Assembly: GCA_009497875.2 (NCBI GenBank)
Contig: CP032508.2
Span: forward strand, 2,914,001 to 2,978,000
Source of the DNA: a gamma proteobacterium SS-5
Lineage (GTDB): Bacteria > Pseudomonadota > Gammaproteobacteria > Chromatiales > Chromatiaceae
Direction of reading: 5' to 3'
Length of the DNA: 64,000 bases
Part shown: piece by piece, positions 54,097-62,919 of the stretch
Layout: each line of letters opens with the position of its first letter
Numbering within the stretch: position 1 is the first letter of the stretch
Program-made: the position numbers and the translations under genes
The notes under the pieces: generated by a model
What the model was told of the DNA's origin: nothing
What the model saw: the letters and a program-made list of their open reading frames with translations, nothing else
Databases searched by the model: none

Positions 54097-56403
54097 TTAC
54101 TGGACCTTCTTGGCCCCGTTTTCTTCCAGGTAGGTCTTGGCGCGCAGACCGATGTCAGCCGCCTTGACCTGGTACTGCCACCACTGACCGGCCCAGAGGG
54201 TGGCGTTGTGGTAGTCACCCTTGGCTACGGCTTCGTCTGCCTTCTTCTTCATGTCGGCGGCAAAGCCCAGCTGCTCGGTGGCGTCTTCCACCAGGGCGAC
54301 CACAGGGGCGAAGTCCTTGTAGTTGTGACTGGTGATGAACTTGACCACGGAGTCGATGACGGCCTGGGTATCCAGGTTGGTCTTCACCTGCTTGTCGTAG
54401 TCGGCCTGGGTGTACTGCTGACCTTCAGCCATGGCCCCGGTTTCCATCTTGTAGCCCTTGGGCTTGACCAGCAGATAGCCCTGCATTTCCAGATGCAGCG
54501 CCGAGCAGAACTCGGTGCAGTAGTAGGGATAGACGCCGGCCTTGTCAGCGGTGAAGCTGTAGGAAGACACCTTGCCAGGCTCCATCGACAGGTTGACGTT
54601 ATGGGTGTACATGGCAAAACCATGGGTCTCATCCTGGGCGCGTTCCAGGTTGGTCAGGTGAATGCTGACCTTATCGCCTTCTTCCACCTCGATGATTTCC
54701 GGGGTGATGTGGGAGCGGATCACGGTGCCATAGACATGCACCTGGCAGTTACCCTGGTCGTCACAGTTGCGTTCGACCTTCTCACGACCGGCGCGGGTGG
54801 CCCATTCGGAACGCTTGTTGGTACGGGTATTGGTGCCGGACTTGTAGCGTACCGCAGGCTTCAGCTTATCAGCCTTGATGCCCACCACGTAGTGGGGTTC
54901 GCCCAGGGGCAGGGGCATGTCGTACAGCAGCTGCATCTTGTCGCCGCTGATGTCGATCAGCTGGTGGTTCTGCGGGTGCAGCGGGCCCACCGGGTTGAAC
55001 CGGTCGATGGCCAGCTTGTTCAGGGCAATCAGGTACTTGCCATCCGGTGACTTGGAGTCGCCCTCCATCGTCACCAGGTGACCTACGTTGTAGTGGATAT
55101 TGATTTGATCCAGCACCTTGCCTTCACAGTAGTCCCACTTGGTGACCATGGAATCGACGTAGATGGAGGTGTAGGCCACGCATTCCTTGGCATCGTACTG
55201 GGTATGCAGCGGACCCAGACCCACCTGAACCTGGGTATGCAGGGCATCCTTCAGGGCGATGATGGGCAGACCGTAGGGGTCTTTGCCTTCGAACTTCTTG
55301 TTCTTGATGGCGTCCTGGATCTTTTCCCAGCTATACACCCAGGCATGGGAGTCGAGCTTACCGGATACGATGATGCGATTACCCTTGGGGTTGACGTCCA
55401 CGCCGTGCGGGCTCTTCGGCTCGGGCACCAGGAACACCAGTTCTTCGGCAATGGCCTGTTCCATGGTGATCAGGTACTGACCCTTGGACTTCTTGACCTT
55501 GCCGGCCTTGACCAGCTCTTCGGCCTTCTTCCAGTTGGTGATGTGCAGGAAGTCGGTGTCTTTCTGCGAGCAACCGGCCTCAAACGGCGGGCGTCCGCGC
55601 TCGATACCACCCACATAGCGTTCGGAACAGAAGGAGTTGGTGAAGCCCCAGCCGTAAGAGACCTCCTTACCGGCATCGGACAGATCCTGACTATAGGGAG
55701 GCAGTTCGAAGGTAAAGGAGTTTTCCGGGTCGATGCGGCCTTCTTTTTTATCGAAGCGCCAGTAGGTCACGCCACCACGGTACTTGTCGTTGAACTGTTC
55801 CAGGGGCACGAACTCATCTTCAAAGGGCGCGGCGTACTGGGCCGCTTCCATGACGTATTCGGTGTTGGGTGTGACGAAGGCGCCACCGTGGGAGGATTTG
55901 AAGAAGGGGTTGACCACGATCTGCTTGGTTTCGAAGTCGTGCAGGTCGATCATGGCGATACGGGGGTTGGCCTTGTCGTTGATGAACAGGAACTTGCCAT
56001 CGTATTCGCCATCGGTCTCGGAAAAGGCCGGGTGGTGGGTGTCACCCCAGATGATGTCCTTGCCATGGACCTTGCCCTGATCTAGCACGGCCTTGGATTC
56101 GTCATCGAAGCCATAGCCCTGCCAGGGCTCCGGGGTGAACACGCCGATGTACTTGAGGATGCGCATGGAGGGCACGCCATAGACGATGACCTGGCCGCTC
56201 TGACCGCCGGAGCTGAACATCAGGTATTCATCACGACCACCGGTGGGGGTATAGGTCTTGGCGGCGGCGAGAATGTCTTTCTGCGTCAGGCCGCGTTCTT
56301 TCATGACCTCTTCCAGACTGGCGGACCAGGCGGAAGACGCCGAGCCCAGGGCCAGACCGAGGCCAACAGCCACGGCTGTGAGCTTTTGCTTTGGTAATTT
56401 CAT
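54097..56403 (-). CDS. nosZ: Nitrous oxide reductase, Sec-dependent (clade II) type
   Basis: The terminal denitrification enzyme, reducing N2O to N2 in the periplasm. The 768-aa precursor begins with a Sec signal (MKLPKQKLTAVAVGLGLALG) lacking twin arginines, the hallmark of clade II. CuZ histidine motifs include WGDTHHPAF, SSHGGAF, SPHGVDVNPKGN and LGPLHTQYDA. The CuA site is CTEFCSALHLEM, starting at residue 629. A helical tail of about 120 residues with no heme motif follows the CuA domain, longer than in classical NosZ. The start at 56403 begins the signal; the open frame to 56463 is unsupported. It has its own Dnr box and terminator. Confidence 0.97.
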   Translation of the reverse strand: MKLPKQKLTAVAVGLGLALGSASSAWSASLEEVMKERGLTQKDILAAAKTYTPTGGRDEYLMFSSGGQSGQVIVYGVPSMRILKYIGVFTPEPWQGYGFDDESKAVLDQGKVHGKDIIWGDTHHPAFSETDGEYDGKFLFINDKANPRIAMIDLHDFETKQIVVNPFFKSSHGGAFVTPNTEYVMEAAQYAAPFEDEFVPLEQFNDKYRGGVTYWRFDKKEGRIDPENSFTFELPPYSQDLSDAGKEVSYGWGFTNSFCSERYVGGIERGRPPFEAGCSQKDTDFLHITNWKKAEELVKAGKVKKSKGQYLITMEQAIAEELVFLVPEPKSPHGVDVNPKGNRIIVSGKLDSHAWVYSWEKIQDAIKNKKFEGKDPYGLPIIALKDALHTQVQVGLGPLHTQYDAKECVAYTSIYVDSMVTKWDYCEGKVLDQINIHYNVGHLVTMEGDSKSPDGKYLIALNKLAIDRFNPVGPLHPQNHQLIDISGDKMQLLYDMPLPLGEPHYVVGIKADKLKPAVRYKSGTNTRTNKRSEWATRAGREKVERNCDDQGNCQVHVYGTVIRSHITPEIIEVEEGDKVSIHLTNLERAQDETHGFAMYTHNVNLSMEPGKVSSYSFTADKAGVYPYYCTEFCSALHLEMQGYLLVKPKGYKMETGAMAEGQQYTQADYDKQVKTNLDTQAVIDSVVKFITSHNYKDFAPVVALVEDATEQLGFAADMKKKADEAVAKGDYHNATLWAGQWWQYQVKAADIGLRAKTYLEENGAKKVQ

Positions 56404-56503
56404 ATTCAGGTATCCCCTAAGTACGAGAGAGAAGGCACCGCCCTTGCGGGCAGTTTGAGTCATTTGACGCGCAGATTTTCGGCCTGGGAGGGCATTTGGC
56501 CCA

Positions 56504-56517
56504 TTGACCTAGGTCAA
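56504..56517 (-). promoter_or_regulatory. Dnr/Fnr-type box upstream of nosZ
   Basis: TTGACCTAGGTCAA is a perfect palindrome centred about 107 bp before the nosZ start codon. A second inverted repeat, TTTTGTG/CACAAAA (56528-56534 with 56545-56551), lies immediately beyond it and may bind another regulator. Confidence 0.8.
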
Positions 56518-56646
56518 GAAAACGAAATTTTGTGTGATTTGCCGCACAAAAGCGGGCAGCCGCCAGCAATCAGCTTCGGCATTCTGTAGCCGGGTTGGAG
56601 CGCAGCAGAACCCGTACCGACACCGCCGATGGCTGGCCGCGGCCAA

Positions 56647-58074
56647 TCACGGCAGGTACTTCAGCAACTCCGCGTGCAGCTTCTCCGGGCTGATGCCGTG
56701 CAGAAACTTGGTGATATAGCGCCCCTGGGCGTCCAGCAGGTAGAGGCTGGCGGAGTGGTCCATGACGTACATATCGTCCGGCTTACCCTCCTCCAGGACC
56801 TTTTCGTACTTGACGCTGAGGCTGTCGGCCAGGCGGTCGATCATCGCCTTGGGTCCGGTCAGACCGACCAGACGGGGGTCGAAATAGGTGACGTATTTGC
56901 GCATCACCTCGGTGTTGTCCCGCTCCGGATCGACGGTGATGAACCAGGGCTGGATCAGGTCGGCCTTATCGCCCAGCATTTGCAGGGTCTGGCCCAGCAC
57001 CGCCAGGGAAGTGGGGCAGATATCCGGGCAGAAGGTATAGCCAAAATAGAGGATCTGGAGCTTGCCCTGCATATCCTGATTGGTCACAAGCCCACCCAGA
57101 TGATCGGTGAGCATGAAGCGCCCAACGCCGGCACCTGGGGCTATGGGGGTGGTATCCAGCTCTGTATGGAGTTGTTTCTCTGTCGCCTCCACGGGCGCAA
57201 GGGCGAGGCAGGAGCGAATGCCATCGGCCAGCTTCTGCATCAGGTTGAAATAGTGATCCGGCCCAGGCTCCAGCCCCTGGCCCAGGGAGTCCAGCTCGGC
57301 GGTGCGCAGCCTGATCCCCTGGGTCAGGGTGGCGGCATGGGAGTCGCTCACCCCGGCCTCCAGCAACAGGCAGCTGGCACGGCCATCCTGCAGCAATTGG
57401 CGCAGTTGCAACAGCTTCTCCGCCGCAGCCTGTTCCTCCGGCCGTTCGATCAGCCGATCCACCACCTTGAGCGCATAGGCCTGCTCGAAGTATTGCAGGG
57501 TGTCAAGATACTGCAGGGCCGGGGCCGCCTTGAAACCGCGATAGCTGTTTTCCATCTCCCGGTCGATCTTACGCAGGCGGTCATGCAGCTGGATGCGATT
57601 GGCACTGTAGAGGTGGGCGCGCAGCGGGTCCATCTCCTGCAGCAGCAACGTCATGTCGTCCACCAGGATGCTGATGTTGCGGTTATCCAGCCAGAAATAG
57701 GGGTCGCGGCGGTCATCCCGGGTGCGCGAGGGCAGGATCTTCATGCTCGGCGAGTCCAACAGGGCCTCCACCCGCAGCCCTTCGGGCGGGTTGCTCAGCC
57801 CCTGGGCCAGACCCCGCTCCAGCTCCGGGCCGACCCAGATCAGCAGGTCGGCCCCTTGCAGCTGTTTCTTCTGCGCCGCGCTGAGCCGTTCGGCATGGGG
57901 GCTCTGGCCATCGCCATAGAGCAGCAAGGGGGCATCGCCCCCCTGCATCAGGGCGGCCAGCACCGAATGGATCGGCTTGATGCTGGCCAGCACGCGAAAC
58001 TCGGCGGCGGCCAGGGGCAAGGCCAGCAACCAGAAGCTCAGGGCCAGGACGATAACAAGCGGCCTATTTCTCAT
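56647..58074 (-). CDS. Fusion of a ZnuA/TroA-like metal-binding domain with a Sco (SenC) copper-chaperone domain
   Basis: A 475-aa exported protein (signal peptide 1-24). Residues about 25-290 match the ZnuA/TroA substrate-binding fold: FRVLASIKPIHSVLAALMQG, GQSPHAERLSAAQKKQLQGA (His60 in the first metal-ligand position) and LDSLGQGLEPGPDHYFNLMQ. The usual second ligand His is Tyr126 (DPYFWLDN), and the third-ligand region (YLDTLQYFEQAYAL) lacks His, so the metal site looks altered. Residues about 310-475 form a complete Sco domain: GYTFCPDICPTSL (Cys349, Cys353) and VMDHSASLYLLD (His440). Location next to nosZ and norCB suggests copper delivery to NosZ or an oxidase. The start overlaps the upstream small gene by four bases. 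Confidence 0.88.
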   Translation of the reverse strand: MRNRPLVIVLALSFWLLALPLAAAEFRVLASIKPIHSVLAALMQGGDAPLLLYGDGQSPHAERLSAAQKKQLQGADLLIWVGPELERGLAQGLSNPPEGLRVEALLDSPSMKILPSRTRDDRRDPYFWLDNRNISILVDDMTLLLQEMDPLRAHLYSANRIQLHDRLRKIDREMENSYRGFKAAPALQYLDTLQYFEQAYALKVVDRLIERPEEQAAAEKLLQLRQLLQDGRASCLLLEAGVSDSHAATLTQGIRLRTAELDSLGQGLEPGPDHYFNLMQKLADGIRSCLALAPVEATEKQLHTELDTTPIAPGAGVGRFMLTDHLGGLVTNQDMQGKLQILYFGYTFCPDICPTSLAVLGQTLQMLGDKADLIQPWFITVDPERDNTEVMRKYVTYFDPRLVGLTGPKAMIDRLADSLSVKYEKVLEEGKPDDMYVMDHSASLYLLDAQGRYITKFLHGISPEKLHAELLKYLP

Positions 58075-58448
58075 TTGGCATACACCCTTTCCAGTTGTTT
58101 GATGGCGGTATCGACCTGTGCCCCCAGTTCGGCCATGGAGGGACAGCGACCCTTGTTCTCGATAAAGGCCATGAAGGATTCATGGGATTGACGGTCAAAC
58201 AACTCGCCCAGTTGACGCCGTTGCGGCAGGTTGCGAATCAGCGCCATCTTCATGCGCCGGGTCTCCAGCAGGGCCCGGCAATGCAGGGCCACGCCATTGA
58301 GGTCCCCCAGCCGTTTGATGGCGTCAAACTGCGCCTGCTGCGACGCTGCGGCCTGGCCACCCATGCCGATCAGGGCCAGCAACAGGGCGGCCGACAGGCT
58401 GCGCTGCAACCGGCGCGGGAACGACGGGGGGGCGGTGGCTAGGGACAT
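58071..58448 (-). CDS. Small exported protein of unknown function, coupled to the Sco fusion
   Basis: A 125-aa protein from the ATG at 58448, with an arginine-rich N-terminus and signal segment (SAALLLALIGMGGQAAASQQ). The helical mature domain contains two cysteines (ALHCRALLETRRMKMALIRN and NKGRCPSMAELG). No family is recognised. It is translationally coupled to the ZnuA-Sco fusion gene (ATGA) and shares a divergent, Dnr-box-containing promoter region with dnr, so a role in the same copper/denitrification process is likely. The open frame continues to 58637 but overlaps the regulator promoter. Confidence 0.7.
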   Translation of the reverse strand: MSLATAPPSFPRRLQRSLSAALLLALIGMGGQAAASQQAQFDAIKRLGDLNGVALHCRALLETRRMKMALIRNLPQRRQLGELFDRQSHESFMAFIENKGRCPSMAELGAQVDTAIKQLERVYAK

Positions 58449-58521
58449 CACGGTGACGGACGGGGCCTCGGCGTGCAAGGGGAAAATCGTGCCATTCAAC
58501 CCCAGCTGGGTGGAAAAAGTC

Positions 58522-58562
58522 TTGACCGATGTCAAAAAATTCATCATCTTGACCGCCGTCAG
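58522..58562. promoter_or_regulatory. Two Dnr/Fnr-type boxes in the divergent promoter of dnr and the small exported protein
   Basis: TTGACCGATGTCAA (58522-58535) is a perfect box and TTGACCGCCGTCAG (58549-58562) has one mismatch. Centres are 27 bp apart. The first is placed to activate either direction; the second is close to the dnr start (58608) and could mediate autoregulation. Confidence 0.75.
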
Positions 58563-58607
58563 GCCAGCAGGGGCGCACCCTGCGCCACTGAAACCAGGAT
58601 TAACCAC

Positions 58608-59324
58608 ATGAATATCAATCAGTATCTGGAAAACCATCTACTCTTCAAGGCCCTCTCGCCGGAACAACTGAACCGGGCCTGCTTCGACGCCCGCATGGTT
58701 CGGCTTAACCGCACCGAGCAGCTGTTCGGCCAAGGCGAACAGGCCAATGCCTTCTATCTATTGGTGGAGGGCCAGATCAAACTCGCCCGCCTCTCGCCGG
58801 GGGGTGACGAAAAGATCATCGAGATCATCAATGCCGGCGGCACCTTCGCCGAGGCGCTGATGTTTCTGCGCGTCAAGCATTATCCGGTCAGCGCCCATGC
58901 GATGAAGGACTCCAGCCTGGTGCGCATCAACAGTGAGCACTATTTTGCCGTGCTGGCCGAGTCCAACGACACCTGCCTGGCCATGCTGGGCGATCTGAGC
59001 AGCCGCATCCACGGCCTGATCAATGAGATCGACAAGCTCACCCTGCACAATGCCGCCTGCCGCATCGCCGGTTATCTGATGTCGCGGGTGCCGGAAAACG
59101 GCCTCGCCTTCGAGCTGGACATCCCCAAGCTGGCCCTGGCCTCGCGCCTGGCGATCAAACCCGAGACCCTGTCGCGCATCATCAAGCAGCTCAGTCAGGA
59201 AAACCTGATCAAGGTGGACAAGTCGCAGATCGAGATCCTCGACCCCGGCGAACTCCAGGTCTTCGCCGAAAGCTGCACCCAGCTGGAGGCCGATTTCAGG
59301 GACTCCTTCAACCTCGGCTCCTAG
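58608..59324 (+). CDS. dnr: Crp/Fnr-family nitric oxide-responsive regulator (Dnr type)
   Basis: A 238-aa regulator with a cyclic-nucleotide-binding-like sensor domain (FGQGEQANAFYLLVEGQIKL), a dimerisation helix and a C-terminal winged helix (LALASRLAIKPETLSRIIKQ). The recognition helix has the E-x-x-S-R pattern that reads TTGAY half-sites. The cysteine cluster of Fnr is absent (only one Cys near the N-terminus), which points to the Dnr group that senses NO, probably through heme. The ATG at 58608 is chosen; the open frame from 58473 spans the boxes. The gene sits among nos and nor genes that carry its likely sites. Confidence 0.9.
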   Translation: MNINQYLENHLLFKALSPEQLNRACFDARMVRLNRTEQLFGQGEQANAFYLLVEGQIKLARLSPGGDEKIIEIINAGGTFAEALMFLRVKHYPVSAHAMKDSSLVRINSEHYFAVLAESNDTCLAMLGDLSSRIHGLINEIDKLTLHNAACRIAGYLMSRVPENGLAFELDIPKLALASRLAIKPETLSRIIKQLSQENLIKVDKSQIEILDPGELQVFAESCTQLEADFRDSFNLGS

Positions 59325-59586
59325 GAGCCTGAGCAACCGGCCGCCGGGGGGGTGGCAATGCCGCTTCACAGAAAAAAGTTAACCCATTAGATAATCTAAC
59401 TCATTGAAAATAATCTGTTATCTCCGCGTCTCTATGGCTTGACTCCCGAATTCAAACCAGCCACCCCCCGCCATCCGGACAAGGGCGGCCTGCCGTAATA
59501 ACCAAGCAATTGACTAAGATCAAGGCCCTTTCCCTGAATATACCCTCAAATGCTGCGGCCAACTGCTAATCCTACGGGGGACTTCA
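59325..59586. promoter_or_regulatory. dnr-norC gap with a Dnr/Fnr-type box (59510-59523) and an AT-rich palindrome
   Basis: TTGACTAAGATCAA (59510-59523) is a perfect box. AATATACC (about 59538-59545) can serve as -10 for norC. A separate palindrome TTAGATAATCTAA (59387-59399) lies after the end of dnr; its role is unknown. No gene is seen in the gap. Confidence 0.75.
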
Positions 59587-60021
59587 ATGTCACAAACCTT
59601 CACCAAAGCCATGGCACGGAACATCTTTTACGGTGGTACCGTGTTTTTTGCCCTGCTCTTCCTCGCCCTGACCTACGATACCGAAACGGCCCTGCCCGAT
59701 CGGGACAACCGTCAGAACCTGACCGAAACCGTCATCCACGGCAAGCGTCTGTGGGAAGAAAACAACTGCGTCGGCTGTCATTCGCTGCTTGGCGAGGGGG
59801 CCTATTTCGCGCCCGAGCTGGGCAACGTCTATACCCGCTTCGGCAACAGCACCGAGGCCATCAAGGGCTTCATCAAGTATCGCCCTGCCGATGGCGTGCC
59901 CGGTCGCCGCTCCATGCCGCAATTCAATTTCACTGACGAGGAACTCACCGCCCTGGCCGAGTTCCTTAAGTACGTCTCTGAGATCGACGCCGCCGGCTGG
60001 CCGCCGAACATCAAGGGTTAA
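59587..60021 (+). CDS. norC: Nitric oxide reductase cytochrome c subunit
   Basis: A 144-aa membrane-anchored cytochrome c: one N-terminal helix (NIFYGGTVFFALLFLALTYD) and a periplasmic heme domain with CVGCHSLLGEGAYFAPELGN and the axial Met in RSMPQFNFTDEELTALAEFL. It passes electrons to NorB. It lies 15 bp upstream of norB. Confidence 0.97.
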   Translation: MSQTFTKAMARNIFYGGTVFFALLFLALTYDTETALPDRDNRQNLTETVIHGKRLWEENNCVGCHSLLGEGAYFAPELGNVYTRFGNSTEAIKGFIKYRPADGVPGRRSMPQFNFTDEELTALAEFLKYVSEIDAAGWPPNIKG

Positions 60022-61583
<1,562 letters not shown>

Positions 61584-61826
61584 TCCACAGCCTCAGCCTG
61601 CAACCAGGCCGAGCGTAAAGCCAGCAGGCACCCCGAAAGTCAGTGGCAATCCGGCGGCGTTCGGCATGGTTTTGAGGGCCAGCATTTTGACCGCTATACC
61701 AGCAGTCGTTATGATTTATCAAAGAAATACAAGAGGATAGTGGAATAGAAGATTCGGCGCACGCATGAACGGCAGCTGCTGACCACCGTCCGAGCAACCG
61801 ATGAGGTGCCTGAGAAAAATTGAACC
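61584..61826. other. Left part of the inserted segment, no gene recognised
   Basis: 243 bp between repeat copy 1 and the toxin stop codon. Short open frames exist on both strands but none has a ribosome-binding site or a recognised product. No insertion-sequence ends or transposase remnant are seen. Confidence 0.5.
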
Positions 61827-62087
61827 TCAGTAATGCAGTCGGCAGGAGAAGACGCTGATTTCGTCTTCGCTGACCTGATAAACCAGTCGGTGTTCCTGGG
61901 TAATACGTCGAGACCAAAAGCCCTGTAGCTGATGCTTCAATGGTTCGGGCTTGCCAGTACCCGCGAATGGTGTTCGATCGATCTCCTGCAGCAGCGCAAC
62001 AATCTTTTTCTGAACTTTGCGGTCCACTTGTCCCCAATAATTGAAATCGGCAAAGGCCTGGGGCAAAAAGCTGATCTTGCGCGGCAT
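61827..62087 (-). CDS. Txe/YoeB-family mRNA interferase toxin
   Basis: An 86-aa RelE-superfamily protein: SFLPQAFADFNYWGQVDRKV, LKHQLQGFWSRRITQEHRLV and the C-terminal ISVFSCRLHY, which contain the conserved Arg/His/Tyr residues of YoeB toxins. These cleave mRNA at the ribosome. The ATG directly follows the antitoxin stop (TAGATG), with GGAG in the end of the antitoxin gene. Confidence 0.92.
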   Translation of the reverse strand: MPRKISFLPQAFADFNYWGQVDRKVQKKIVALLQEIDRTPFAGTGKPEPLKHQLQGFWSRRITQEHRLVYQVSEDEISVFSCRLHY

Positions 62088-62330
62088 CTAGGACTCCAGA
62101 TCGGCCAACTCCAGACGCACCCGCTTGTTCGGGTCTTGCCAATCCTCCAGCGCGTACTGTATGTGACGGCGATTGGCCTCGGTGGACAGCAAATGCGTTG
62201 TCGCATCCACTTCCTGCGTGGGTAACATGACAATCACTTCCACTTGACTGCCCTCGGGCAACTCTGGCGAAGAAACTTCCACCCGTCCGCCCTTGAGTAC
62301 CTGGGTTTCGAGCCTTATAGCCGATAACAT
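62088..62330 (-). CDS. Antitoxin partner of the Txe/YoeB-like toxin (non-Phd N-terminus)
   Basis: An 80-aa protein: an N-terminal swapped-hairpin-like or DUF2281-like segment (LETQVLKGGRVEVSSPELPE, VEVIVMLP) and a C-terminal charged helix (ANRRHIQYALEDWQDPNKRV) that probably wraps the toxin. The ATG at 62330 has a GGAGAA site. The usual partner of YoeB is the Phd-fold YefM, which this does not obviously match. Assignment as antitoxin rests on size, order and coupling. Confidence 0.8.
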   Translation of the reverse strand: MLSAIRLETQVLKGGRVEVSSPELPEGSQVEVIVMLPTQEVDATTHLLSTEANRRHIQYALEDWQDPNKRVRLELADLES

Positions 62331-62363
62331 GCTGTTCTCCACGAGAATCTGTTTGTTGCTTGC

Positions 62364-62649
<286 letters not shown>

Positions 62650-62738
62650 TCCTATGATTTAGCCTATCTTCCCTAAGCGGCAGGGATGCCGCCACGGAGA
62701 GGACCCTAATCTGTGCTCGGAGTCTCGCGGTCCCATTT

Positions 62739-62784
62739 GGCCCGCTGATGGTTGAGGATATAACCGTCAGCGGGCCTTTTCTTT
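62739..62784 (+). terminator. Duplicate copy of the norCB terminator
   Basis: The same stem and T-rich tail as 61521-61566. It now sits 59 bp before the Dnr box of the octaheme cytochrome gene and insulates it from upstream transcription. Confidence 0.85.
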
Positions 62785-62842
62785 GCCAAAATGGCTGGCC
62801 GCTGGCTGCTGGCCGTTGAAGGCCAGTCAAAGTTCCCTCGGC

Positions 62843-62856
62843 TTGACGCTGATCAA
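62843..62856 (+). promoter_or_regulatory. Dnr/Fnr-type box upstream of the octaheme cytochrome gene
   Basis: TTGACGCTGATCAA is a perfect match. A TATATA -10 word at 62877-62882 predicts a start near 62889, which places the box close to -40, the classical activating position. Confidence 0.85.
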
Positions 62857-62919
62857 AGAAACGCCAGTAAAGCGGGTATATAAAGGCAGTCCCCCGCCTG
62901 CCTCACCTGGTTGTCCGCT

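Noticed and set aside
56629-58191. 520-codon open frame opposite the ZnuA-Sco fusion
   Set aside because: Antisense of a protein with clear domain motifs; no homologous features in the plus-strand reading.
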